From: Dorea sp. AF36-15AT
Lineage (GTDB): Bacteria; Bacillota; Clostridia; Lachnospirales; Lachnospiraceae
NCBI RefSeq assembly: GCF_003477705.1
Contig: NZ_QUDV01000011.1
Span: forward strand, 1 to 43,100
Length of the DNA: 43,100 nucleotides
Reading direction: 5' to 3'
A program made the position numbers and the translations under genes. Below are positions 16,893 to 24,773 of the stretch, piece after piece. Each line of letters opens with the position of its first letter. Position 1 is the stretch's first letter. The notes under the pieces were generated by a model, which worked only from the letters and a program-made list of their open reading frames with translations, was not told the DNA's origin and did not search any database.

Positions 16893-17402
16893 TTACCAAT
16901 ATGATTCCTGCCCGAAAACCTCTACTACTTTACCAATAGTTTCAGACAATGTCAATCCATCTTCGCAAATTGTAACATCTGCATACTTTTCAAACAACAC
17001 TCTGCGCTCTTCATAGAGATCCTTAAGCGTCTGTCCTTCCCGCAACACAACCCCTCGCTTCTTTGGATCTCCGATTCTTTCTTTTATTGTTTGATAACTG
17101 GTCTGTAAATATACTACCGTACCAATTTCTTTGTAATGTTTCATGGCATGTTCACAGTATACCACACTTCCTCCCGGTGCGATCACTGACCGTTCCGCTT
17201 CAAGATCTGCGTTTACCTGATCTTCAATCACCAGGAAACCATCCTCCCCTTTTTCTGCAATGATCTCCCTGAGCAATGCTTGCTCCTGCTTCTGGATCAG
17301 CAGATCTGTATCTATAAATTCATAACCAAGCCTTTTTGCCAGTACAACTCCAACTGTGCTTTTGCCTGATGCCGGCATACCAATCAATATAATATTATCC
17401 AT
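16893..17402 (-). CDS. aroK: Shikimate kinase
   Basis: Phosphorylates shikimate in the chorismate pathway. The 169-residue protein has the P-loop GMPASGKSTVG (6-16), the shikimate-binding DTD near 30 (EFIDTDLLIQ), a PGGSVV motif in place of the usual GGG near 77, and the lid region DPKKRGVVLREGQTLKDLYE followed by ERR. The substrate-binding Gly-Gly is kept although the third Gly is Ser. The ATG at 17402 has AAGGAG 7 bases upstream. Other aro genes are absent here. Confidence 0.93.
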   Translation of the reverse strand: MDNIILIGMPASGKSTVGVVLAKRLGYEFIDTDLLIQKQEQALLREIIAEKGEDGFLVIEDQVNADLEAERSVIAPGGSVVYCEHAMKHYKEIGTVVYLQTSYQTIKERIGDPKKRGVVLREGQTLKDLYEERRVLFEKYADVTICEDGLTLSETIGKVVEVFGQESYW

Positions 17403-17478
17403 GCATCTGCTCCTTATCTTCTGCTCTGTCTCATTTTTGCGCAATCAGTATAGCATACGTTTTGTATTCTGCACAAGG

Positions 17479-17892
17479 CTAACCTTTTGGAAATGCGATC
17501 CCCTGATAATACTTCTGATTATATTTGCGCTGATCACTGCGACGCTTATAGATTTCCTGATAAAGCATCACTTGTATCAGATCCCGTATCCAGGATTCAT
17601 CCGCACCCTTTCCTTCGCTTCGGATCAACTTTTCAATCACTTGATCTTTTTCTGCTCTGTCATACACGCGTCTTCCCATCAAGTGCAGCTGAAGCTGATC
17701 CGGATATTCATCAAACATCACACTTCCTTCATATGCAACACGGTCACATTCATCCTCTATATATGGAAGAAGCTGCTTCGCCGCATCCGGATACATACTT
17801 TTCATATATTCAAAATCCATCCGGTCTCTGCGCTCATCATCATATAAAAGTGGTGTAGGATATGCCATATAATATGGTAATTTCTGATCCAT
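17479..17892 (-). CDS. Conserved hypothetical protein, acidic, tyrosine-rich
   Basis: 137 residues, beginning MDQKLPYYMAYPTPLLYDDE. No domain name comes to mind, though similar short proteins occur in Lachnospiraceae. It is soluble, rich in Tyr, Asp, Glu and Arg, has no Cys pair of metal type, and ends in the basic RKYNQKYYQGIAFPKG. AGGAGG stands 8 bases before the ATG at 17892. It is 76 bases upstream of aroK and may share its transcript. Its -10 (TATAAT, 17931-17936) sits inside an ATTCTGC/GCAGAAT dyad (17921-17944), a possible operator. Confidence 0.7.
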   Translation of the reverse strand: MDQKLPYYMAYPTPLLYDDERRDRMDFEYMKSMYPDAAKQLLPYIEDECDRVAYEGSVMFDEYPDQLQLHLMGRRVYDRAEKDQVIEKLIRSEGKGADESWIRDLIQVMLYQEIYKRRSDQRKYNQKYYQGIAFPKG

Positions 17893-17958
17893 CTGTGATT
17901 CCTCCTGCGATTCGACTGTCATTCTGCTTCATTATATGCAGAATCCACGTCTGCGTGA

Positions 17959-17987
17959 TTGCCTTTCCCTCCCACATCCGTTATAAT
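17959..17987 (+). promoter_or_regulatory. Promoter of the plus-strand YcxB-like gene
   Basis: TTGCCT (17959-17964), a 17-bp spacer, TATAAT (17982-17987). It points away from the -10 of the divergent hypothetical gene. Confidence 0.82.
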
Positions 17988-18033
17988 GAAATCAATCATT
18001 ACGGCTGACAGCCGCTATACTAAGGAGTTTACT

Positions 18034-18567
18034 ATGGCATCATCATCAAAAAAATCAACCACCATTGTGAATCAGTATCAGTACACGGATCCACTAATGG
18101 TAGAAGTGCAGGACGGCTACGCCGCACAGACCTACAAGAACTATATTACACTGATCATCATTGCTCTGATCTGTGCATTCTTTACCTGGCGAGAATACAA
18201 CACCCACAAAGGTGTGCTCTGTATACTCTTTGCAATCATTGTTGTATTATGTGTAATCGCTACTATTGTGTCGCTGGTCAGCACAAATAAGAGAAAAAAA
18301 GCTGAGATCCAGGCTTTCCGCGACAGTTATTCAAAAGACGGCTATGATCTCATGATCACGATTGAGGGCACGCGCATCCGCTCTTATAAGAATAATGCAC
18401 CGGATGTAGATCTTCGCAAAAATGATGTGCGCGGTGTATTTGAGACAGAACGTTTCTTCGTGTTCCAGCTTACAGGCGGTATACTGCTGCCACTGAAAAA
18501 AGACGCATTCATTAAAGGAGATGTAGAAGCTTGTCGGAATTATATTCCGGAATTAAAGAAAAAATAA
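18034..18567 (+). CDS. YcxB-like membrane protein
   Basis: 177 residues, two adjacent membrane helices (about 40-58 and 66-90: YITLIIIALICAFF; GVLCILFAIIVVLCVIATIV), then a cytosolic ~80-residue domain with IEGTRIRSYKNNAPDVDLRK and FFVFQLTGGILLPLKKDAF, the pattern of the YcxB-like C-terminal domain. Function is unknown in the family. The ATG at 18034 is chosen because AAGGAG stands 6 bases upstream; the longer open frame from 17959 would run through the promoter. One of the few plus-strand genes, flanked by its own promoter and a hairpin. Confidence 0.78.
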   Translation: MASSSKKSTTIVNQYQYTDPLMVEVQDGYAAQTYKNYITLIIIALICAFFTWREYNTHKGVLCILFAIIVVLCVIATIVSLVSTNKRKKAEIQAFRDSYSKDGYDLMITIEGTRIRSYKNNAPDVDLRKNDVRGVFETERFFVFQLTGGILLPLKKDAFIKGDVEACRNYIPELKKK

Positions 18568-18586
18568 TATTTCTTTTCATGCAAAT

Positions 18587-18612
18587 GAGCTGGGTATCTC
18601 CATACCCAGCTC
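18587..18612. terminator. Convergent hairpin between the YcxB-like gene and trmL
   Basis: GAGCTGGGTAT-CTCC-ATACCCAGCTC, an 11-bp perfect stem midway between two converging genes. Neither side has a long T-run, so it may act on both transcripts with only partial efficiency. Confidence 0.65.
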
Positions 18613-18648
18613 AACTTAATATATATTCGCTTTATACAGATGCTTCTG

Positions 18649-19146
18649 TTAATCCTTCCACTCCAATCGATGCAGATGTCCTTCCAGATTCATCCCTTTG
18701 AACCCATTCTGGCGCAACGCCTCATATAGTACGATTGCCACAGAATTGCCAAGATTCAGCGAACGGATATCTCCAAGCATCGGAATGCGGATGCTGTCTT
18801 CTTTGTGCTCTACTAATACCTCTTCCGGGATACCTGCGCTTTCTTTTCCGAACATAATATAGCAGTCCGGCTCGTACTTCACATCGGTATATACATTCGG
18901 TGCTTTGGTCGTCGCCATATAGATCTTCGCTCCCGGATTCTTTTCCATGAAATCATTAAAATCAATGTAAGTTGTTACGTCAAGATCTTTCCAATAATCC
19001 ATACCCGCACGCTTCAAACTCTTTTCATCCAGTCGGAAGCCCAGCGGTTCGATCAGATGAAGCCTTGTTCCTGTTGCCACGCAGGTACGTCCGATATTCC
19101 CTGTATTTGCCGGGATTTCCGGCTCATATAATACAATATTTAACAT
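18649..19146 (-). CDS. trmL: tRNA (cytidine/uridine-34-2'-O)-methyltransferase
   Basis: SPOUT enzyme that methylates the ribose at wobble position 34 of leucine tRNAs. 165 residues, normal length: N-terminal LNIVLYEPEIPANTGNIGRT, LIEPLGFRLDEKSLKRAGMD, the knot motifs IMFGKESAGIPEEVL and RIPMLGDIRSLNLGNSVAIV. It follows the FadR-family regulator by 14 bases and probably shares its transcript, an odd coupling of a tRNA modification gene to a catabolic regulator. Confidence 0.94.
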   Translation of the reverse strand: MLNIVLYEPEIPANTGNIGRTCVATGTRLHLIEPLGFRLDEKSLKRAGMDYWKDLDVTTYIDFNDFMEKNPGAKIYMATTKAPNVYTDVKYEPDCYIMFGKESAGIPEEVLVEHKEDSIRIPMLGDIRSLNLGNSVAIVLYEALRQNGFKGMNLEGHLHRLEWKD

Positions 19147-19160
19147 TTGCTTAATCCTTC

Positions 19161-19868
19161 TTAATGTTCGTATGCGCTCAGAAAATACGTGCCTGCAATG
19201 GACTCGTATACGCCATTCACCTGTCTGCGTTCCAACATATGATATACTTCTTCATGCGCTTCATACAGTTCTTCACCACGTCCTGATTCCAACATTCCCT
19301 TTACGGAATAATATCTGGTAGAGTGAGTCAGCACACGTGTGATCGCATTGATCTTCAATACCATTGCATTGTGTCCCATATCTGCGATCATATCATGGAA
19401 CTTATTGTCAATTTCAAACACTTCATCTACGTTAGGGTTCTTCTGTGTCATACTTGCTTTCATAACTCCAAGATGCTCTTTCAATTCTGCCAGTTCTTTA
19501 TCGGAAGCCTTCTCAATCGCAAGACGCATAACACCGCTCTCTATCATCGTCCGCAGTTCATTCAGCTCCTGCTCATTCTGCTGATTTAATATAATTCCAT
19601 AAACCATAGGATCAATCAGACTCTCGGAAAATCCGTCACAGACAAAAGTTCCATCTGCGCGGCGTATCTCCAGCACTCCAATATATACAAGTATCTTTAC
19701 AGCTTCTCTGATCGAGTTCCTGGCTACTCCCATCTGCTCAGCCAGCTCCATCTCTGTCGGTATACGGTCTCCCGGTTTCAATTCTCCACTGACAATTGCT
19801 TCTGTCAGTCTATCGATCACACGCTGTACGACAGATGATCTGTTAATTTTTTTTAAGTATTCGGCCAT
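19161..19868 (-). CDS. FadR-subfamily GntR transcriptional regulator
   Basis: 235 residues. The winged helix (10-75) has VIDRLTEAIVSGELKPGDRI and PTEMELAEQMGVARNSIREA; the C-terminal all-helical FCD domain (about 95-225) has LRTMIESGVMRLAIEK, FHDMIADMGHN and EAHEEVYHML, including the Asp/His positions that bind a metal and a carboxylate effector. Such regulators control sugar-acid and organic-acid genes. It lies directly downstream of the TRAP-transketolase-SDR operon, so that operon is the natural target. It has its own promoter (19919-19948), and a 5-3-5 dyad in its leader suggests self-control. Confidence 0.92.
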   Translation of the reverse strand: MAEYLKKINRSSVVQRVIDRLTEAIVSGELKPGDRIPTEMELAEQMGVARNSIREAVKILVYIGVLEIRRADGTFVCDGFSESLIDPMVYGIILNQQNEQELNELRTMIESGVMRLAIEKASDKELAELKEHLGVMKASMTQKNPNVDEVFEIDNKFHDMIADMGHNAMVLKINAITRVLTHSTRYYSVKGMLESGRGEELYEAHEEVYHMLERRQVNGVYESIAGTYFLSAYEH

Positions 19869-19885
19869 CTGTTCATTCCTTTCTT

Positions 19886-19948
19886 AACATCCAATGTTAT
19901 TCATTATCTGTTTATCATATTATACACAGACTCAGACTGACATTTCAA
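19886..19948 (-). promoter_or_regulatory. Promoter and leader dyad of the FadR-type regulator
   Basis: Minus strand: TTGAAA (19943-19948), an 18-bp spacer, TATAAT (19919-19924). The leader then contains AACAT-TGG-ATGTT (19886-19898), a 5-3-5 inverted repeat of the same geometry as the AACGT-AGA-ACGTT site upstream of dctP. Autoregulation is an inference. Confidence 0.65.
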
Positions 19949-19966
19949 CCAGTTTTACAATTAATT

Positions 19967-20194
19967 CAAGAATGCCTCGGCATTCTTGCTGCGAGGTGCG
20001 CGTCATGCAATTGCATGACGCGCACCTCTGCAAGTCTACACTCCGTTTCGGTCGGCGCAAAACCATTGTCCACCGGACAATGTGCGCCCTGCCGGAGGCT
20101 ATATCAGCTGGGTGGATTGACTCCCAGCTGATATACATAAAACCCGCCATTCTTTCAAATAGCGGGTTCTTCAATGCACTGACTGGATGCATTG
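19967..20194. repeat. Cluster of six hairpins including a perfect 36-bp palindrome
   Basis: In 228 bases I see six foldbacks: 19967-19988 (10-bp arms), 19993-20028 (perfect 36-bp palindrome centred on GCAATTGC), 20041-20097 (CTCCG/CGGAG enclosing GGCGCA/TGCGCC and CATTGTCC/GGACAATG), 20100-20135 (13-bp arms TATATCAGCTGGG), 20141-20168 (AACCCGC/GCGGGTT with TTTTA on the minus strand, a likely terminator for the SDR operon) and 20172-20194 (CAATGCA/TGCATTG). The six are unlike one another in sequence. No convincing coding frame crosses them. Together with the regulator promoter they fill the gap 19869-20246. Confidence 0.8.
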
Positions 20195-20246
20195 GGAGGA
20201 TTATTCAGAACATAATAATACTTGGGTTGATGATTCAGCGTCTGAC

Positions 20247-21005
20247 TTAATCCATGTGAGATCCACCGTTGATGTCGATCTCTTCACCAGTAATATAGGA
20301 AGCTTCCTTAGAAGCGAGAAATACGATTGCGTCAGCAACTTCCTGTGGCTCTCCAGGACGTCCCATTGGGATTCCATCGATAACAGCATCTGCCTGTTCC
20401 TTTGGAAGTGACTTCCAGATCTCTGTGTTGATCAGTCCAGGGCATACACAGTTTGTTGTGATACCATAAGAAGATACTTCACGGGCAAGGTTCTTAGAGA
20501 ATCCAAGTACTGCGGCCTTAGAAGCTGAGTAATGAGCTCCGCCAAAAATACCGCCACCGCGTTTTCCGGATACAGATGACAGGTGTACAATACGTCCATA
20601 GTTCTGTTTCTTCATCACTTCGCATACTGCCTGTGTAATCAGGAACAGACCAAACATATTTACATTGAAGATACGTTTGATATCATCAAGTGTCATATCT
20701 GCAACAGTTACTTTCTGTGAAATACCTGCGTTATTTACAAGTACATCAATACGTCCATATTTGTCTACGATTGTGTTAACCAATTCCTTAACTGCTTCCG
20801 GATCTGTCAGGTTAGCCGCATATCCTGTAGCATCGATGCCCATTTTCTTCATTTCTTCTACATTAGCATCACATCCTGCCTGGTTGATATCACAGATAAC
20901 AACCTTAGCACCCTGTTTGCCAAATGTCTGGGCAATCACACGTCCCATTCCTTTTGCAGATCCTGCTCCTGTTACTAATACTACCTGATTTGTAAAATCT
21001 AACAT
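20247..21005 (-). CDS. Short-chain dehydrogenase/reductase
   Basis: 252 residues, classical SDR fold. The cofactor motif is VTGAGSAKGMG (11-21), two residues longer than the usual TGxxxGxG. Asp at the end of strand 2 (VVICDIN) favours NAD(H) over NADP(H). NNAGISQ, the catalytic Ser in HLSSVSGKRGG, Tyr-x3-Lys in HYSASKAAVLGFSKNLAREV, and CVCPGLINTEIW follow. It most resembles gluconate/polyol-type SDRs, but substrate cannot be deduced. It is the last gene of the catabolic unit; AGGAGG lies 8 bases before the ATG. It probably interconverts an alcohol and a ketone or aldehyde upstream or downstream of the transketolase step. Confidence 0.9.
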   Translation of the reverse strand: MLDFTNQVVLVTGAGSAKGMGRVIAQTFGKQGAKVVICDINQAGCDANVEEMKKMGIDATGYAANLTDPEAVKELVNTIVDKYGRIDVLVNNAGISQKVTVADMTLDDIKRIFNVNMFGLFLITQAVCEVMKKQNYGRIVHLSSVSGKRGGGIFGGAHYSASKAAVLGFSKNLAREVSSYGITTNCVCPGLINTEIWKSLPKEQADAVIDGIPMGRPGEPQEVADAIVFLASKEASYITGEEIDINGGSHMD

Positions 21006-21037
21006 TTTCGTTTCCTCCTGTTTTAATCTTTATACGA

Positions 21038-21994
21038 TTACTGCAGCTCTTCTGCTGTCTTTACGATATTTTCTACAGTGATTCCGTTCATAGCGAGCAG
21101 TCTCTCGTAAGGAGCTGACTGTCCATACTGATCCTGTACACCGATTCTTTTTACAATACCTTTGCCCATCTCAGCTGCCACTTCACATACTGCTGATCCA
21201 AGTCCGTTCAGGATGTTATGATCTTCAACTGTGATAACCTTGCCAATCTCATTGATACAAGCTGTAACTGCTTCTGTATCCAGAGGTTTGATGGTGTGCA
21301 TATCCAGCACTCTTGCTGTGATTCCTTTTGCTTCCAGCTCTTTTGCTGCATCCAGTGCCAGACGTACAGTATCACCATTTGCGATAATCGCAACGTCTTT
21401 ACCTTCTTTGAGCTGGTTTGCTTTACCGATTACAAATTCTGCATCCTCATCATAAATCTGTGGAATTGCATCACGTGTAAAGCGAAGATACATTGGTCCG
21501 TATGTTTCCGCTGCCTGACGTGTCAGTTTCTTAGCTGCCACATAGTCTGCCGGCATAATAACTGTCATATTAGGAAGTGTACGAAGAACGCCCATATCCT
21601 CGATTGCCTGATGTGAAGCTCCATCGTTAGCCGGAGTCAGTCCACCATGAGAGCATGCAATCTTTACATTCAGATTCGGATAGCAGATTTCCTGACGGAT
21701 CATCTCGCACATACGAAGGGAACCGAATACTGCATAAGTTACTACAAATGGAACCTTTCCGCATGTAGCAAGTCCTGCTGCCACACCGGCTGCATTCTGC
21801 TCTGCAATACCTACATTTACATACTGATTCTTATCGTCATGATACTCTGAAGATAATTCCTTACGGAAGTCCCCTGTCTTACAGCTCTTTCCGATATCTG
21901 CATCGATTACAAGAATATCTGGATTTTCTTTTCCTAATTTTAATATCTCTTCACCAAATCCTGCTCTGGTTGCAACTTTCTTTAATTCGCTCAT
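21038..21994 (-). CDS. Transketolase, C-terminal subunit (split)
   Basis: 318 residues carrying the pyrimidine-binding and C-terminal domains of transketolase: VNVGIAEQNAAGVAAGLATC near 60 (the Glu that activates thiamine diphosphate), FVVTYAVFGSLRMCEMIRQE, CSHGGLTPANDGASHQAIED near 118, and the C-terminal VITVEDHNILNGLGSAVCEV. Works with the N-terminal half encoded just upstream to move two-carbon ketol units between sugars. The ATG at 21994 has AAGGAGG 8 bases upstream. Because it sits with a transporter and SDR, this is probably a dedicated catabolic transketolase rather than the pentose-phosphate one. Confidence 0.94.
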   Translation of the reverse strand: MSELKKVATRAGFGEEILKLGKENPDILVIDADIGKSCKTGDFRKELSSEYHDDKNQYVNVGIAEQNAAGVAAGLATCGKVPFVVTYAVFGSLRMCEMIRQEICYPNLNVKIACSHGGLTPANDGASHQAIEDMGVLRTLPNMTVIMPADYVAAKKLTRQAAETYGPMYLRFTRDAIPQIYDEDAEFVIGKANQLKEGKDVAIIANGDTVRLALDAAKELEAKGITARVLDMHTIKPLDTEAVTACINEIGKVITVEDHNILNGLGSAVCEVAAEMGKGIVKRIGVQDQYGQSAPYERLLAMNGITVENIVKTAEELQ

Positions 21995-22015
21995 TTTCAA
22001 ACCCTCCTTATGCTA

Positions 22016-22852
22016 TTACTCAATAATCTGCGCCTGCAGTTCCTGCATTGCTTTCGCATGTTCTTCTTCATTTGGAGCTACTCCATGCCATGATACAGAA
22101 TTCTCCATGAAGGATACGCCTTTACCTTTGATGGTATGTGCATAGATGCATTTCGGCTTGCCATTCTTTGATGCATAGCATTTCTCAAGTGTTGCACAGA
22201 TCTCTTCCATGTTATGTCCGTCAATCTCAATTACTTCAAATCCGAAAGCACGGAACTTCTCGCCAAGATCTCTATTCGGCATAACCTGATCACAAGGTCC
22301 GTCAATCTGCAGTCCGTTGTAATCCATAAATACGATCAGGTTATCCAACTGATATTTGTGTGCTGTATTGGCTGCTTCCCAGATCTCACCTTCCTGAGCT
22401 TCACCATCACCGACTACGCTGAACACTTTATAGTCTTTGTGATTCATTTTTCCTGCAAGTGCCATTCCTACTGCACATGCAAGTCCCTGTCCCAGTGAAC
22501 CGGTTGAAATGTCAATGCCAGGACACTTATTCATAGATGGATGTCCCTGTAATTTGGAACCTTCCTGTCTCAGTGTATCAAGTTCTTCTTCCGGGAAAAA
22601 TCCGAGTGTTCCGAGGCATGCATACTGAATCGGGCATACATGTCCTTTGGAAAGAACCATACGGTCACGATCCTCCCACTGTGGATTCTTTGGATCTACA
22701 TTCATATACTTAAAGTAGCATGCTGTCATAAAATCTGCTGCTGACAGTGATCCGCCCGGATGTCCGGACTGAGCTTTGTAGATCATATCCACTACCTTCA
22801 TTCGCATCTCAGTTGCCTTGTTTTTCAATTCTTTCATTGATACATCTTTCAT
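22016..22852 (-). CDS. Transketolase, N-terminal subunit (split)
   Basis: 278 residues with the thiamine-diphosphate phosphate-binding domain: SGHPGGSLSAADFMTACYF near 30, MVLSKGHVCPIQYACLGTLG, GHPSMNKCPGIDISTGSLGQ near 104, and the ThDP/Mg motif VVGDGEAQEGEIWEAANTAH ... MDYNGLQ near 145-180. Substrate-phosphate residues of full transketolase cannot be checked without alignment, so whether phosphorylated sugars are used is open. The ATG at 22852 has GAGG 8 bases upstream. It follows dctM by ~160 bases containing two stem-loops. Confidence 0.94.
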   Translation of the reverse strand: MKDVSMKELKNKATEMRMKVVDMIYKAQSGHPGGSLSAADFMTACYFKYMNVDPKNPQWEDRDRMVLSKGHVCPIQYACLGTLGFFPEEELDTLRQEGSKLQGHPSMNKCPGIDISTGSLGQGLACAVGMALAGKMNHKDYKVFSVVGDGEAQEGEIWEAANTAHKYQLDNLIVFMDYNGLQIDGPCDQVMPNRDLGEKFRAFGFEVIEIDGHNMEEICATLEKCYASKNGKPKCIYAHTIKGKGVSFMENSVSWHGVAPNEEEHAKAMQELQAQIIE

Positions 22853-22901
22853 TTTCTTCACCTCATTTTATTCTACGTAGGATGTTAGTTGTTTTATATA
22901 A

Positions 22902-22978
22902 AATCGGGTAGTCAGCCCGATTCATATTCTGTTTGGAACCATGCCCCCGAGACCAGCGACATGGTCTCGGGAAGTTCC
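22902..22978 (-). promoter_or_regulatory. Two intercistronic stem-loops between dctM and the transketolase genes
   Basis: The first (22935-22978) pairs GGAAC/GTTCC around a 10-bp CCCGAGACCA/TGGTCTCGGG stem. The second (22902-22922) is AATCGGG/CCCGATT followed on the minus strand by TTTTATAT, so it resembles a weak terminator. No promoter is visible after them. They probably set the ratio of transporter to enzyme mRNA by partial termination or by protecting a 3' end. Confidence 0.65.
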
Positions 22979-23010
22979 AGGAGTTCTATATGTATAAATG
23001 GATTAATGGG

Positions 23011-24294
23011 TTACACAAACATCAGTGAAATCGCCGGGATATAGGTGATCAGCAGCAGGATAATAAGCATTGCCACTAAGCAAGGTATAATTCCCTTCGA
23101 TATATCCTCGATCGATATCTTGCCGATACCACATGCCACATACAGGTTGACGCCAACAGGCGGTGTAAACAGTCCGATTGCCAGGTTGACGATCATGACT
23201 ACACCAAGGTGGATCGGATCGATTCCAAGCTGTAATGCAACTGGTGCAAACAGTGGTGTGAAAATGTACAGTGCTGATGTCGAATCCAGGAAACATCCTG
23301 CGATCAACAGTACAATATTTACAATAATGAAGAAGATAACGGTACTTCCTCCTGTTACGTTCAGCATCATGCCCTCAATTGCTTCATCCAGTCTTGCTCT
23401 TGTAAGAACATATGCGAAAAGTGACGCTCCCATGGTGATGAACATAACCGTTGCTGTTGTTGAGCAGGAATCTACCATGATATCTGACAGCTTATTCAGA
23501 TTCAGATCTTTGTAGATTACGAATCCTACAAACAGTCCATAGAATACGGATACAGCAGCCGCTTCAGTTGGTGTGAAGATTCCTCCGTAAATTCCTCCAA
23601 GGATGATGACTGGCATCAGAAGTCCAGGTACTGCATCCTTAAACGCTGCTAAACGTTCTGCGCCGGAAGCCTTCGGTGACACTTTCAGGTCACATTTTCT
23701 TCCTATAACTAATGCAGTGATAATCAGTCCTACTCCCATCAGGAGCCCAGGTACCATACCTGCCTTGAACAGGCTTGTGATTGATGCATCAGCAATGGAA
23801 CCATATACTACGAATGTGATAGACGGTGGAATTACTACTCCGATTGCTCCACCGGCTGCCATCAATGCACAGGAAAATGCTGCCGGATATCCTGCTTTCA
23901 CCAGTGCCGGAATCATGATCAGTCCAAGCGCTGCTACGGTTGCCGGACCAGATCCTGAAATTGCTGCAAAGAAACAAGACACTACGATACATACCATAGC
24001 CATACCGCCTTTGATGTGGCCGAGACATTTCTCTGCAAGGTTGATCAATCTTCCTGAAATACCTGCTTTTTCCATTACATTACCCGAGATAATGAAGAAT
24101 GGAATCGCAAGTAATACGAACTTACTACTTGAAGCAGAACAGATACGAGGCAGTACACTCATAACTGCTACGATCGGTTTTCCTGCTCCCTGAACCAGCA
24201 TTGCTGCTACACTTGACATTCCCAGACATACTGCAATGGGAGCTCCACAGATCAGCAGCACTACAAATACTCCTAACAATATTACACCTGCCAT
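23011..24294 (-). CDS. dctM: TRAP transporter large membrane subunit DctM
   Basis: 427 residues, about 12 hydrophobic segments, the ion-coupled translocation channel of a TRAP uptake system. Family signatures are visible: GAPIAVCLGMSSVAAMLV at the start, KFVLLAIPFFIISGNVMEKA near 58, CIVVSCFFAAISGSGPATVA near 100, GVIPPSITFVVYGSI near 150, and GLFTPPVGVNLYVACGIGKI near 380. Its ATG directly follows the dctQ stop codon (TAAATG). Moves the ligand delivered by DctP, driven by a sodium or proton gradient. Confidence 0.95.
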   Translation of the reverse strand: MAGVILLGVFVVLLICGAPIAVCLGMSSVAAMLVQGAGKPIVAVMSVLPRICSASSSKFVLLAIPFFIISGNVMEKAGISGRLINLAEKCLGHIKGGMAMVCIVVSCFFAAISGSGPATVAALGLIMIPALVKAGYPAAFSCALMAAGGAIGVVIPPSITFVVYGSIADASITSLFKAGMVPGLLMGVGLIITALVIGRKCDLKVSPKASGAERLAAFKDAVPGLLMPVIILGGIYGGIFTPTEAAAVSVFYGLFVGFVIYKDLNLNKLSDIMVDSCSTTATVMFITMGASLFAYVLTRARLDEAIEGMMLNVTGGSTVIFFIIVNIVLLIAGCFLDSTSALYIFTPLFAPVALQLGIDPIHLGVVMIVNLAIGLFTPPVGVNLYVACGIGKISIEDISKGIIPCLVAMLIILLLITYIPAISLMFV

Positions 24295-24756
24295 TTAATT
24301 GTCCCCCTTTGCTATTTTGATCGTTCCATCCAGAAATGCGACCATTGAGAATGCTCCGCCTAACGGTACAAATAATCCGTAGATCCATTCCGGCCACTGC
24401 ATAGTTGCTGTCTGCTGTCCCATCTGATACTGACTGATAACCATCTCAATACCAAAGATTACAATCAACAGACAAAACAGTGTTGCGATTGCATACATAA
24501 CTGTCTGCACAATTCTTGCTGCATTCGGTGACAATTTGTCAGTCAGAAGCGTTAAACCGAGATGTGCTTTTCTTCTGGCTGCGATCGCCGTACCCATAAA
24601 GCTCATAAGTACGAATAAGTAACATGACATCTCATCAGCAACTGCCAGTGGGCTGTTAAATACAAACCGAGCAATAACATTTATAAAAACCAGGATTGCC
24701 ATCACTGACACGCTTAAGCATGCTACGATTTTTTCAAATTTCTCTATATACTTCAT
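24295..24756 (-). CDS. dctQ: TRAP transporter small membrane subunit DctQ
   Basis: 153 residues with four predicted membrane helices (about 12-35, 45-62, 85-108 and 125-145) and the family motif near residues 35-60 (LAVADEMSCYLFVLMSFMGT followed by ARRKAHLG). It forms the membrane complex with DctM. AGGAGG stands 8 bases before the ATG; 17 bases separate it from dctP. Confidence 0.93.
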   Translation of the reverse strand: MKYIEKFEKIVACLSVSVMAILVFINVIARFVFNSPLAVADEMSCYLFVLMSFMGTAIAARRKAHLGLTLLTDKLSPNAARIVQTVMYAIATLFCLLIVIFGIEMVISQYQMGQQTATMQWPEWIYGLFVPLGGAFSMVAFLDGTIKIAKGDN

Positions 24757-24773
24757 GCCATTCTCCTCCTGAT

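Noticed and set aside
16893..17402. Inactive shikimate kinase because GGG is GGS
   Set aside because: The P-loop, DTD motif, lid Arg and the first two glycines are present, so activity remains likely.
19932..20192. 86-codon minus-strand frame over the hairpin cluster
   Set aside because: Its residues come from palindromic DNA, no ribosome site precedes it, and it ends inside the regulator promoter.
19967..20194. CRISPR array or integron attC series
   Set aside because: The hairpins differ from one another, there is no repeated unit with even spacers, and no cas or integrase gene is present.
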